The position numbers were made by a program, and so were the translations under genes. From Lentisphaeria bacterium (GTDB lineage: Bacteria > Verrucomicrobiota > Lentisphaeria > Victivallales > Victivallaceae), in the NCBI GenBank assembly GCA_017507125.1, contig JAFWBQ010000074.1, forward strand, positions 1 through 61,930: a stretch of DNA of 61,930 nt, in the 5' to 3' direction. Below, piece after piece: positions 40,135 through 49,316 of this stretch; positions within the stretch are counted from its first letter, which is position 1, and each line of letters starts with the position of its first letter. The notes under the pieces are model-generated. The model did not search any database, was not told the origin of the DNA, and worked only from the letters and a program-made list of their open reading frames with translations.

Positions 40135-43076
40135 ACCTTTTTCTCCGTAGCAAGAAAAGCTGTTTCAGCCAGATAGAGCTTGTATGCTCTGCGGTAAAAA
40201 CTCAGCAGCCGCGTGCCGCCTTCCTCACCGAAAAGTCCGGAGTTCAGCAGAGCAGTGATCTCTTTTTCACTTTTCAGCTGCTGCTGGATCGCCAGATAGA
40301 ACCGGCGCTCCTCAGGGGAAACGCCCAGCAGGATCTTGCTGATGACCTGAGGTGCCCGGGGCTGACGCATCCAGATATACATAAGGTCAAGAGCGTTGAG
40401 ATAGACCCTGACCATGAGAGAGCTTTCACGGATGCGTGACTGTTCAAAGAGGGCGTTGCCCGCAAGAAGCTGATCCACGCCGGTTTCCGGGTTGATGAGT
40501 TCCAGAGCTGCCGCCAGATCAAAAAGATCCTGCTTTTTACGCTTGAAATCCCCCATGCGGCTCCGCAGATACATGGCGCGGTCGGCGAGAGCCTCCACCA
40601 CGCCCCCCACGCAGTCGGAGGAAAATTTGGAGATCACCGCCGCCCACTGCTGCAAAAGCGCTTCCGCCCCCGCCAGACCGCAGAGCTGAAGCAGGCCGCT
40701 CAGCAGTGCGTTGATGGTAAATGCGATGGGGATGGCAAGGGGCACCCGGAGCCAGTTTCCCAATATCGCCTGCGCGGGGAGCGCCCGCAGCAGGTTGTGA
40801 GTGGTGATATAAAGTCCGTTGGCAAGTCCCATGACACTGTAAAGGAGCATGGGATTGTTTTCGGTGGTGATGCCGAAGGTCTGACGCATAATGAGGTTCT
40901 TGACCACAAAGTCCAGCAACGGCACTGAAAGTCCCGTGAAAAAGAGGGAGTCCGAAATACGCTGCCATGAGATGAACTCGTTCCACTTGAGCAGAGGATT
41001 GGAGCGGAAGGTCCCCGACGCGATACGGAACTGGATCACGTTCCTGAAAAGAGTGATGCCCAGCCAGATGGGGGCGCCGAACCACGCCAGCACCCACCAG
41101 GCTCCGGAAAGATAAGAGGTGAGAAATGCCGCGGTGAATCCGACACAGACTTTGAGTGCGATTTTGAGGTTGCTGTTGAGGTAGTGGAACGTTTCTTCAA
41201 CTTTCTGCCGGAGAGATGAGAAGGCGTTCCGTGAACGCTGTTCGCGGCAGAACCCCAGTGAGACCAGATTGCCGGTTTTATCCATGGCCGACGCCGGATC
41301 GCCGCACACATACTCGCTCTGTTCGCTCCGGGGAGCGAATTTCCCTGCCGGCAGATAACTGACCTGTTTGAAAACCGTGCTGAAAACAGGCAGAAGAGGA
41401 GGTCTTTTCTCTTTGAGTATCTTGCGGCGGACCCCTCTGTCAAGGGTATCGAGAACCACAAAACCCATTCCGGCACCGGACTCCGGCTGCGCCGCTTTCC
41501 CGGCGGAGTCGCTGCCGATGACCGCATCCAGAGGGGATCTGGCGTAAAAATTGGTGAACTCAGGCAGTTTCCGCAAGATCCGGCGGAGATCGGCGGCAAC
41601 AAGCTCCCGGTCGGAGGCATCAGAACCTTTGACTTCATCAATGGCCCGCAGAAGAATACTTTTGAGCTGCACCACGTTCCCGGCGTTGAGGGCGTGGCGC
41701 AGATCATTCATAAGGTTGTTTTCAAGGTCAAGGTTCCGCAGATGATCCTTGAAATTGAATATCTCAAGGGCAGTGACGCCGCCCCGGCATTCAAAGAGGA
41801 TGAGGATCACGTCGGCAAGAGAGAGTCCCGTCAGGTTCAGTGTCAGGCGGAAGGAGCGGGATTGTTTACGCAGTTCCGCCGCAAGTTCCCGGGGCGAAAG
41901 ACGCATGAGCCGGGGCAGGCTCTCTGTGTCGGCCGGCACCTGATCCCTGAGCTGCTGGTCAAGATAATTTCCCCGGATGATGGCGGGAGTCAGAGTTTCC
42001 AGATGTCTTCTGCAGCTTCTGAGCTGTAATTGCTCCGGCTCATCCGGGAGTGCCGCCGCACTCAACTGCTGCAGTTTCTCTTCCAGAAGAGTGCGGAGTT
42101 TGTATTCGATGAACTCCGCCGCATGAGCGGTGGAAGGGCGTTTCCCGGGGGGCAGAAAGGAACTGAACTCTCCGTCGCTCAGAGGGGGCATTTCAATTTT
42201 GTAAAAGGCGTTGAGCCTCTTTCTGCCCACAGCGTTGAAACGTCTGAGCATACCGAAGATCAGAGAGGTATGGTAAAGCGCCGCTTCTTCGCAGCGTGCC
42301 TTGAAACTTTTGTTGTGTTCATGGTTGAGAAAGTTGAGAAAATCATCGGCACCGCTGAATCCCCGGGGCGTCCAGATCAACTCAACGAAACGGTTGCGGT
42401 GGAGAACCCGGAACTCAATACCGATACGCACGTCGATCCCCATGATCTCAGCGCTCCGCATAAGTTCAAAGGCGCCCTCAGGGGGGACCTGATTGTAGAA
42501 GATGACCTGAAGTTTCCGTATGCCTTTGATCCAGGCGTCCATAATCAGGTGAGAGGGGGATTTCCGTCCTTTGGTGTTGGCATCGTGAACGTGGTAGTCA
42601 AAGGTTACAGGCAGTGACTTTTCAGGCATTTCCACCAGCTGAAAACGTTTGAGCTGACTGCGGATGAACCGGGGGTTCCCCAGAAGCGCCATACGCAGAT
42701 CGTGGGCAGCTTTCAAGGCCTTGACCGGGTGGTGGCGGAGACGGCAGAGCTCTTTGGCAAGTTCCGGCAGGACCCGGGCGGTGTTATACTTCAGGGGGAC
42801 GTTCAATCCTTCGCAAAGCTCTTCTCTGAGCATGGCGATAGCATCAAGGCGCCGGTGCATATCATCGCCGCCGGGGGTGACACTTTCAAGAAGCGTCTGC
42901 ACACTTCTGACGATCCGGAAGGAACGGGGTTCCACCAGCTCCATGATCCCTCTGGGGTGGAGCTCTGAGGCATATTCCCCGGTTTTCCGGCTTTCACCTT
43001 CCCTGCCGGCATTGCGGATCATTTCCACCAGTTCCCGGTCGCCGGGATCAAAGAATATTTTTTTCCAGATCTTCAC
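40131..43076 (-). CDS. Large PHP-like/membrane protein of unknown function
   Basis: 981 aa, GTG start in a GTGA overlap with ybeY. At residues ~158-240, TFDYHVHDANTKGRKSP and IGIEFRVLHRNRF resemble the first and second blocks of PHP-type phosphoesterases (HXH and a glutamate), and a helical region of several hundred residues follows. Residues ~650-830 hold several membrane segments (for example AWWVLAWFGAPIWLGITLFR; FGITTENNPMLLYSVMGLAN). The tail is helical. Whether the PHP site is complete cannot be judged. The place between ybeY and a lytic transglycosylase suggests an envelope or RNA-metabolism role; no function is assigned. Confidence 0.6.
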   Translation of the reverse strand: MKIWKKIFFDPGDRELVEMIRNAGREGESRKTGEYASELHPRGIMELVEPRSFRIVRSVQTLLESVTPGGDDMHRRLDAIAMLREELCEGLNVPLKYNTARVLPELAKELCRLRHHPVKALKAAHDLRMALLGNPRFIRSQLKRFQLVEMPEKSLPVTFDYHVHDANTKGRKSPSHLIMDAWIKGIRKLQVIFYNQVPPEGAFELMRSAEIMGIDVRIGIEFRVLHRNRFVELIWTPRGFSGADDFLNFLNHEHNKSFKARCEEAALYHTSLIFGMLRRFNAVGRKRLNAFYKIEMPPLSDGEFSSFLPPGKRPSTAHAAEFIEYKLRTLLEEKLQQLSAAALPDEPEQLQLRSCRRHLETLTPAIIRGNYLDQQLRDQVPADTESLPRLMRLSPRELAAELRKQSRSFRLTLNLTGLSLADVILILFECRGGVTALEIFNFKDHLRNLDLENNLMNDLRHALNAGNVVQLKSILLRAIDEVKGSDASDRELVAADLRRILRKLPEFTNFYARSPLDAVIGSDSAGKAAQPESGAGMGFVVLDTLDRGVRRKILKEKRPPLLPVFSTVFKQVSYLPAGKFAPRSEQSEYVCGDPASAMDKTGNLVSLGFCREQRSRNAFSSLRQKVEETFHYLNSNLKIALKVCVGFTAAFLTSYLSGAWWVLAWFGAPIWLGITLFRNVIQFRIASGTFRSNPLLKWNEFISWQRISDSLFFTGLSVPLLDFVVKNLIMRQTFGITTENNPMLLYSVMGLANGLYITTHNLLRALPAQAILGNWLRVPLAIPIAFTINALLSGLLQLCGLAGAEALLQQWAAVISKFSSDCVGGVVEALADRAMYLRSRMGDFKRKKQDLFDLAAALELINPETGVDQLLAGNALFEQSRIRESSLMVRVYLNALDLMYIWMRQPRAPQVISKILLGVSPEERRFYLAIQQQLKSEKEITALLNSGLFGEEGGTRLLSFYRRAYKLYLAETAFLATEKKV

Positions 43077-43564
43077 TGCTCTTTTCTTTCAGGGAAAAGT
43101 CCATTCAGCTGAAATTCTGTTTTCAGCTGATCCATGACTCTTTTTTCGGCGGCGCGCATGGAAAGACGGCTCTCTTCCTCAAGGTCATCCTCGCCTGCGG
43201 CGTGGAGCATGCCATGGACAACATAGAGCGCCGTTTCGTATGAATAAGATGAATCCGCTCTTTCGGCACCCTCTCTGGCAGCGGCATCAGGGTTGACAAT
43301 GAGGATCAGAGCCGGATCACCGGGGAAGAGCCCTTCGGGATCATCGAACCATGACAGGGTGATCACGTCGGTGGTCCCTTCGTGTCCTACGATGTCGGCG
43401 TTGTATGCCGCCATGGAGCGGTCATTGGTGAAAAGGAGCTCCAGTTCCCACTCATCTCCGGGGAGTCCCGCCAGTTCCGCTGCTCTGCGGCAGAATTTTT
43501 CAAGCTCCCGGCGATTGGGAGCGGGATGTTTTCGGTTGTTCCATTTGCTGTGCAGCTGCTTCAT
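43073..43564 (-). CDS. ybeY: Endoribonuclease YbeY (with altered third metal ligand)
   Basis: 163 aa. N-terminal LELLFTNDRSMAAYNADIVGHEGTTDVITLSW is typical (quoted here only as the run around the Asn-Thr-Asp-Val block), and the metal site reads HGMLHAAGEDD. In the family this is HGxLHLxGYDH, so the third His is replaced by Asp. YbeY processes 16S rRNA and checks ribosome quality. The 5' end overlaps pgpH by 65 nt, and a GGAGAG site for ybeY lies inside pgpH. phoH-pgpH-ybeY is a common bacterial order, supporting the call. Confidence 0.88.
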   Translation of the reverse strand: MKQLHSKWNNRKHPAPNRRELEKFCRRAAELAGLPGDEWELELLFTNDRSMAAYNADIVGHEGTTDVITLSWFDDPEGLFPGDPALILIVNPDAAAREGAERADSSYSYETALYVVHGMLHAAGEDDLEEESRLSMRAAEKRVMDQLKTEFQLNGLFPERKEQ

Positions 43565-45830
43565 TTATGCTCTCCGCAGTGTAGGCGATGCGCCCGTGAT
43601 GAATACTTATCAATGTGGCGATAAAACTTTCTTTGACTTTGTCCAGCTCTCTGAGGGTCAGGATGGAGTTCCGCATCTGCCGGTCCCGGAACCTGCCCTG
43701 GAATATTTCACTGACCTTGTTCCGGATGGCTTCAGGATCCTGACGGTCAAGGGAGCGGACAGCTGCTTCACAGGCATCTGCCAGACTCAGCAGAGTCAGC
43801 TCCTTGTGACGGGGCGGGGCCCCTCCGTAACGGAAGATGGATTCGTCAACAGGGGTGTCCGGATTTTCCGCCTTGGCTTTGGCGTAAAAGAAGTAGACCA
43901 GCGTATCCCCGTGATGGGTCCTGATGGCGTCACTGACCAGTGTACTCAACCGGTGGGCACGGGCAAGACGCAGCCCCTCTATGACGTGTCCCAGGATCAC
44001 CCGGGCACTCTGGGAGGGCGCAAGATGAAGGTGGAGTTCATCGCTCCGGCTGTTGTTCTCGATGAAATAACGCGCTTTTTCAAGTTTGCCGATATCGTGA
44101 AAAAGTGCCGCCGCCTTGGCTTTCAGCGGATTGGCTCCGATGGCGTTGGCGGCATCTTCGGTCAGCGTGGCAACAGTCATGGAGTGGAAAAGGGTTCCGG
44201 GGGCCTCACGTTTCATCCTTTCCAACAGGGGATGGTTGTAATCGCACAGCACCATCAGCGACATGTCGGTGGAAACATTGAAAACCAGTTCAAAGAGAAA
44301 AATCATCACCAGGGCAAAGACGGCTGAGGAAAAGGCGCTGACACCGGTGACGATGGTGACTTCAGCGAGCTCCCGCAGAGAGCGGCGCGCCCAAAAAAGG
44401 GCATCGCAGTTCAACAGCAGCGTGATAAAAGCCGTGGCGAGAAAGGCACGGACAAAAAAGGTACGGTAGTTGGTCACTTTGCGGACCATGAGTCCGGTCA
44501 CGGCGGTCAAAGCGAGAAAACGCAGCATCAGTTCAAATGGCTTCGCCGGCGAAAGAAGCAGAACTGTGATGATGACTGTAAAGAAACTTGCACACATGGC
44601 GGCACGGTATCCCACCAGCACCGTCAGCATGATGGCACAGAGAGAAACCGGCATGAAAAGATGAAGCGAAATAGCGGTGACAGGATTCCCCAGCCTGCCG
44701 GCGATGACGGCGTTGAAGAATTTCAGCGCGATGTAATTGGCAACGAGGGTGATGCAGATGACGCTCCCCGTGAGCATGATGCTTCTGTTTTCCCGTATCA
44801 GTTCCGGATAGGTGTGATGAAGGAAAAATATGGTCATTCCCAGAAGCGCCAGGCTGAGAAAGAGCCGGTAGTAGAACATGGGGGGCGGTTCGGGGGGGAT
44901 GGAACGTTCTGCTGCGAGAGCAAGCGCCATCAGTTCGTTGGTGACCACTTCGCCGTTTTTGATGAGAATCTCCCCTTTCCGGACATGGCGTGTCCGGGGG
45001 CGGAAATTTTTCTGCACCAGCTCCTGTGCCTGTTTGCGGTATTCGGGGGCGAGCTCCAGATTGCCGTCTCTCAGCAGTTCTGAAAAGAGTTTCCTGAGCT
45101 CAGCGGAACAGGGGGAAGTGACCGGAAGAAGGGCTGTTGCCAGGACCTGTGCTGCTTTTTCCGGATCTGCCATATCCCCCATACGCACCGGGGCGTTGAT
45201 CCGCTTGCAGGCATCTATGGTGCGGAGCAGAGTCGATACCTTTGACGGCTCACGCATCGTTGAGGAGAGGATACCCTCCTGCAGAAAATGCTGCCACTGT
45301 TCCGTGAAAAGCTCCCGGCGCCTTTTGTCACGGAACGCCAGATCCAGCTCCATGAGCAGAGGTACTGAAATGGCTCCGGTCAACCGGGAAACGGGAAGCC
45401 TGCCGTCCACTTCATACTCTTTTTTTGCCGCCAGGGCATAGAGGCGGTTTTTGACACACTCCGGAAACTGGAGAAAATCGTTTTGGATAAGGGCGCTCTT
45501 TTCGGGAACCACCCGGTAGAAGTGAGGAACGTTTTCTAAAAGCTGCTTCAGCTGTTTTTCGTTTTCCGGCATGTTGGCGTATTCAAAATCCGCCGGGGCT
45601 TTGAAGTCCCGGAGCGCCGTGGAGTGCAGTGTGTAGTTCCGCGCCGTATAGGCGTTGGTGGCTGAAAGCAGCAGCAGCACCGAACTTGTGACCCAGACCA
45701 GAACAATGGTCAGTATCCAGGGGGCGGGTGAGGTGTCGAGCCTCTGATCCATAGGGGTGCCCCGGAGCAGATGACGGTCAGAGAGTTTCCGTGACCGCTG
45801 GAAGAGAAACAGACTCAGGATCTTTTTCAT
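43500..45830 (-). CDS. pgpH: PgpH/YqfF-type 7TM-HD cyclic di-AMP phosphodiesterase
   Basis: 776 aa, standard for the family. An N-terminal membrane helix is followed by an extracellular 7TMR-HDED domain (~60-300), seven membrane helices (~320-545) and a C-terminal HD domain. HD residues are GTLFHSMTVA, AALFHDIGK, VILGHVIEG and IRTHHGDTL. Members degrade c-di-AMP, which controls potassium and turgor. A diadenylate cyclase is not in this window. The start overlaps the phoH stop at ATGA. Confidence 0.9.
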   Translation of the reverse strand: MKKILSLFLFQRSRKLSDRHLLRGTPMDQRLDTSPAPWILTIVLVWVTSSVLLLLSATNAYTARNYTLHSTALRDFKAPADFEYANMPENEKQLKQLLENVPHFYRVVPEKSALIQNDFLQFPECVKNRLYALAAKKEYEVDGRLPVSRLTGAISVPLLMELDLAFRDKRRRELFTEQWQHFLQEGILSSTMREPSKVSTLLRTIDACKRINAPVRMGDMADPEKAAQVLATALLPVTSPCSAELRKLFSELLRDGNLELAPEYRKQAQELVQKNFRPRTRHVRKGEILIKNGEVVTNELMALALAAERSIPPEPPPMFYYRLFLSLALLGMTIFFLHHTYPELIRENRSIMLTGSVICITLVANYIALKFFNAVIAGRLGNPVTAISLHLFMPVSLCAIMLTVLVGYRAAMCASFFTVIITVLLLSPAKPFELMLRFLALTAVTGLMVRKVTNYRTFFVRAFLATAFITLLLNCDALFWARRSLRELAEVTIVTGVSAFSSAVFALVMIFLFELVFNVSTDMSLMVLCDYNHPLLERMKREAPGTLFHSMTVATLTEDAANAIGANPLKAKAAALFHDIGKLEKARYFIENNSRSDELHLHLAPSQSARVILGHVIEGLRLARAHRLSTLVSDAIRTHHGDTLVYFFYAKAKAENPDTPVDESIFRYGGAPPRHKELTLLSLADACEAAVRSLDRQDPEAIRNKVSEIFQGRFRDRQMRNSILTLRELDKVKESFIATLISIHHGRIAYTAESINEAAAQQMEQPKTSRSQSPGA

Positions 45831-46855
45831 GGTTTTTCAGTAAATCCTTCACCGGAAGTGTAATGGGTGATAATGGTCTCTATCAGCCGGTGACGCACCA
45901 CGTCACAGGGCTCAAAGAGGGCGAAGCCGATGCCGCGGATGTTTTGAAGTGTTTCCAAAGCGTGCTTGAGTCCGGAGCGTTCATTTTCACGCAGATCGGA
46001 CTGCTGGGGATCCCCCGTGATAACGCACCGGGAACCGAAACCCATGCGGGTCAGGAACATAAGCATCTGATCGACGGTGGTGTTCTGCGCTTCGTCAAGA
46101 ATGATGAAGGCGTTATTTAAAGTGCGTCCGCGCATAAATGCCAGAGGTGCCACTTCAATGATCCCTTTCTGTATCAGGGTTTGTGCCTCGTCGTAGTTGA
46201 GCATGTCATAGAGGGCGTCATAAAGGGGCCGCAGATAGGGGCTGACCTTCTCTTCCATGGAACCCGGCAGAAATCCCAGCCTTTCGCCGGACTCCCGTGC
46301 CGGACGGGTCAGAATGATCCGTGACACGTCTCCCTTGAGAAAGGAGGCAACTGCCATTGCCATGGCAAGGTAGGTTTTGCCGGTTCCGGCGGGGCCCACA
46401 CCGAAGACGACCTCACACTCACGCATGAGTTCAACATAACTCTGCTGCCGCCGTGAACGGGGCATGACGCAGGGCTTTTTAGGGCTGACTTCCAGGCGGT
46501 TTTTCCAGAGTTTGACCGGATCTCCGGGGGCATTGTTGCGGTAGGATCCGCAGAGAAAGTCAAAATCCCGCTGGGTAATGGGGGATTTCCGCAATTTGTA
46601 AAGGGCACTCAGGTCAGAAAAAAAGGCATTGACTCTGCCTGCGTCTTCGTCACTGCCGGTAATGGTGATGATATTTTCCCTTGCGTTGAGAGTGACACCG
46701 AAAAGGTTGCTCAAAGTACGCAAGTTCCGGACCTCATCACCGGCGCAGAGTTCACTGACGCTCAGATTTCCTTCCAGAAATATGCGGCGGCATCCACCCG
46801 TGTTTCCGGAGTGGATACCGCCGGACTCCGGAGTCCCGGAACAAGGCTCCCTCAT
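45827..46855 (-). CDS. phoH: PhoH-family ATPase
   Basis: 342 aa. An N-terminal KH-like region (~25-75, GVTLNARENIITITGSDEDA) precedes the PhoH ATPase with Walker A GVGPAGTGKTYLA, the Walker B-like FIILDEAQNTT and VITGDPQQSD. PhoH proteins are cytoplasmic RNA-linked ATPases, often encoded next to ybeY as here. The ATG overlaps the stop of the LysM lipoprotein gene, so the whole LysM-phoH-pgpH-ybeY chain is translationally coupled. Confidence 0.95.
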   Translation of the reverse strand: MREPCSGTPESGGIHSGNTGGCRRIFLEGNLSVSELCAGDEVRNLRTLSNLFGVTLNARENIITITGSDEDAGRVNAFFSDLSALYKLRKSPITQRDFDFLCGSYRNNAPGDPVKLWKNRLEVSPKKPCVMPRSRRQQSYVELMRECEVVFGVGPAGTGKTYLAMAMAVASFLKGDVSRIILTRPARESGERLGFLPGSMEEKVSPYLRPLYDALYDMLNYDEAQTLIQKGIIEVAPLAFMRGRTLNNAFIILDEAQNTTVDQMLMFLTRMGFGSRCVITGDPQQSDLRENERSGLKHALETLQNIRGIGFALFEPCDVVRHRLIETIITHYTSGEGFTEKP

Positions 46856-47481
46856 AATTCAGGGATCACCAGACGCATGCCGATGCTCAGGGCGTTCCGG
46901 TTTTTAAGGACTTTTGAGTTGGCTTTGAAGATCACATCTTCCAAACTTGCCTTGCCGTAGAATTTCTGGGAGATACCGCTCAGGGTGTCACCGGCCTGGA
47001 CAACGTAAAGTTTGCCTTCCGGGGCGCTTTGCTTTTCAGGAGCTGCTGCCGCGTCAGTTTTTTTCCCGGTGTTTCCGGGAGCAGCGGGATCAGCCTTCTG
47101 ATTTTCCGGCTGAACCTGAGGTTCCGGAACGGCAGGGGTGTTGCCGGTGCCGGATTTCTCTTTTCCTCCGGCAGGAAGTTCCTCAACGTCGCGGAGAGCT
47201 TTGACATTTTTGCCCTCAGCGGCACTGTCAACGGTCTGTTCCGGATCATCAGCGGGAACAGCTGCACCGCCCTGACGGGAAACATTGTTCCAGTTGGGGC
47301 TGGTGTAGACTGCAGGAGCAGGGGTCCGGGGAGGAGTGAATTGAGGATAGTTTTCCCTCATCTTCTTATACCAGAGGGCCTCTTCAGAACCGTTTTCGAT
47401 CTGCGCCAAATGGGGATCACACCCGGCGAGAAAAGCAACAAGTGCCGCTCCGCCGCATACGCTTGCCAAAAATTTTTTCAT
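46852..47481 (-). CDS. LysM-domain lipoprotein
   Basis: 209 aa. The lipobox FLAGC follows a signal segment (KKFLASVCGGAALVA). A long disordered linker rich in Pro, Ala, Glu and Gln leads to a C-terminal LysM domain (YVVQAGDTLSGISQKFYG...LSIGMRLVIP) that binds peptidoglycan. A GTG 3 nt upstream is an alternative start. It heads the phoH operon and lies 34 nt downstream of fabF. With the transglycosylase at the other end, it ties this operon to the cell wall. Confidence 0.88.
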   Translation of the reverse strand: MKKFLASVCGGAALVAFLAGCDPHLAQIENGSEEALWYKKMRENYPQFTPPRTPAPAVYTSPNWNNVSRQGGAAVPADDPEQTVDSAAEGKNVKALRDVEELPAGGKEKSGTGNTPAVPEPQVQPENQKADPAAPGNTGKKTDAAAAPEKQSAPEGKLYVVQAGDTLSGISQKFYGKASLEDVIFKANSKVLKNRNALSIGMRLVIPEL

Positions 47482-47518
47482 CACTCTTTTTCCCTAACTC
47501 TGTTATTGAACTTGAAAA

Positions 47519-48775
47519 TCAATCTTCAAATTTGCTGAAAAGCAGCGCCCCGTTGTGTCCGCCGAATCCCAGGTTGCTGTTCAGCGCCACCTTGACTTCC
47601 ATCTCTCTGGCAGTGTTGGGGGTCACGTCAAGGTCACACTCAGGATCGGGGGTTTCGTAGTTGATGGTGGGGGGAACCACGTTGTTGATAATGGATTGGA
47701 CGCAGACGATGGATTCAAATCCGCCTGCGGCGCCCAGACCGTGACCGGTCACACCCTTGGTGCTGCTGACAGCGACGCTCCTGGCGGCATCACCCAAAGC
47801 ACTCTTGATGGCAAGGGTCTCAAACTTGTCGTTGAGTTCGGTACTTGTACCGTGGGCATTGATATAGCTGATCTGTTCAGGAGCGACTCCGGCATGCTTC
47901 ATTGCCATTTTCATGGCGCGGGCGCCGCCGTTGCCGTCGGGGGCGGGGCTGGTGATGTGGTATCCGTCGCCTGACAGTCCGTAGCCGATGACTTCGGCAA
48001 GGATGTTGGCGCCCCGTTTTCTGGCGTGTTCAAGCTCTTCAAGGATCAGCACGCCGGAGCCTTCAGACATGACGAATCCGTCACGGTCGCGGTCAAAGGG
48101 ACGGCTGGCGTGAAGCGGATCATCGTTCCGGGTACTCATGGCCTTTTCTGCACAGAATCCGGCAATGCCCAGCTTGCTGATGGAAGCCTCGGCTCCGCCG
48201 CAGATCATGATATCGGCATCATCCCGCGCCACCATCCAGTAGGATTCACCGATGGAGTGGCATCCGGTGGCACAGGCGGTGACAATGGCCATGTTGGGGC
48301 CGCGGGCGCCGTAACGGATGGAAATGTTGCCTGAGGAAATGTCAGAGATCATCATGGGGATCATCAGCGGGGAAATCCGGGCAGGACCCTTTTCAAAAAG
48401 GGTCTTGCACTGCTCGGTAATGGTCTCAAGACCGCCGATGCCGCTGGAAACAAGGACGCCGACCCGGTCAGGGTTCACGCTGCCCCACTCCCCGTTGACG
48501 GGGAGACCTGCCTGTTTCATAGCCTCGTCAGCGGCGGCGATGGCATAGTGGCAGAAGAGATCCATTCGTTTGGACTCTTTGAAACTGAGGTAATCACACA
48601 CATTGAAGTCTTTGACCTCACCGGCGATACGGGTACGGTATTCGCTGACATCAAAGCGGGTCACAGGGCCGAGTCCGCAGCGGCCGTTGACCACAGCATC
48701 CCAGAAAGTTTTTACATCGTTGCCGACGCAGGAAATAACACCGCATCCGGTAACTACAACACGTCTTTTATCCAT
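47519..48775 (-). CDS. fabF: 3-oxoacyl-[acyl-carrier-protein] synthase II
   Basis: 418 aa, standard. The catalytic Cys is in VTACATGCHSIGE; the His residues are in NAHGTSTELND and KGVTGHGLGAAG. It condenses malonyl-ACP with growing acyl-ACP. It follows acpP, but a strong hairpin terminator between them (48801-48865) should limit its transcription relative to acpP. TTGGAG lies before the ATG. Confidence 0.97.
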   Translation of the reverse strand: MDKRRVVVTGCGVISCVGNDVKTFWDAVVNGRCGLGPVTRFDVSEYRTRIAGEVKDFNVCDYLSFKESKRMDLFCHYAIAAADEAMKQAGLPVNGEWGSVNPDRVGVLVSSGIGGLETITEQCKTLFEKGPARISPLMIPMMISDISSGNISIRYGARGPNMAIVTACATGCHSIGESYWMVARDDADIMICGGAEASISKLGIAGFCAEKAMSTRNDDPLHASRPFDRDRDGFVMSEGSGVLILEELEHARKRGANILAEVIGYGLSGDGYHITSPAPDGNGGARAMKMAMKHAGVAPEQISYINAHGTSTELNDKFETLAIKSALGDAARSVAVSSTKGVTGHGLGAAGGFESIVCVQSIINNVVPPTINYETPDPECDLDVTPNTAREMEVKVALNSNLGFGGHNGALLFSKFED

Positions 48776-48800
48776 TCAAAGAACTCCAATGAGTTTGTTA

Positions 48801-48865
48801 AAAATTAAAACCCCGCTCCCGCCGGGACAGAAAGGTTTTTCTGCCCTTATCCGGCGACGGCGGGG
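48801..48865 (-). terminator. Long terminator/attenuator between acpP and fabF
   Basis: On the minus strand CCCCGCCGTCGCCGG pairs with CCGGCGGGAGCGGGG with few mismatches. An inner stem (GGCAGAAA with TTTCTGTCC) closes the loop, and TTTTAATTTTT follows. It would stop most acpP transcripts and allow partial read-through to fabF. Confidence 0.8.
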
Positions 48866-48897
48866 TCTGCGCTTGTAAGAGCTGCAGTAATCTTGGA

Positions 48898-49161
48898 TTA
48901 CTCAGCCTTGTCAGCAAGACGCTTTTCGATATAGGCGATGGCATCGCCGACAGTGTTCAAGCTGTCAGCATCCTCATCACGGATCTCAGCGCCGAATTCT
49001 TCTTCCAGAGACATCACCAGTTCGACCTGATCCAGAGAATCAGCACCGAGATCCTGGGAGAACTGGGCATCATCAGTGACCTGATCTTCGGAAACGCCGA
49101 GGTTTTCGGTCACGATACTTTTGATTTTTGCGCGGATTTCTTCCTTGGTCAGTTCAGCCAT
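48898..49161 (-). CDS. acpP: Acyl carrier protein
   Basis: 87 aa, acidic, with the phosphopantetheine attachment Ser in [21 protein letters not shown]. It carries acyl chains in fatty acid synthesis and is modified by the AcpS encoded at 51152. GGAG precedes the ATG. It has its own near-consensus promoter (49285-49257) and a strong terminator downstream, consistent with a very abundant protein made independently of its neighbours. Confidence 0.97.
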   Translation of the reverse strand: MAELTKEEIRAKIKSIVTENLGVSEDQVTDDAQFSQDLGADSLDQVELVMSLEEEFGAEIRDEDADSLNTVGDAIAYIEKRLADKAE

Positions 49162-49256
49162 TTTTTAAACTCCTGAATTTTAATTTGTTTCTGTTTATTT
49201 CTCAAGAAACGTTTAAGACTCTATTATCTTTCGGACAAAGAAAATGTCCTTTATAT

Positions 49257-49285
49257 AATATTGCTCCGTTTCTTCAGTTTGTCAA
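49257..49285 (-). promoter_or_regulatory. Promoter of acpP
   Basis: On the minus strand TTGACA (49285-49280), a 17-nt spacer and AATATT (49262-49257), or TATTAT two bases further. A long A-tract (T-tract on plus, ~49289-49315) lies just upstream and could act as an UP element. Confidence 0.75.
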
Positions 49286-49316
49286 GTTTTTTTTTTGTTT
49301 TTTTTGTTTTATTTGC

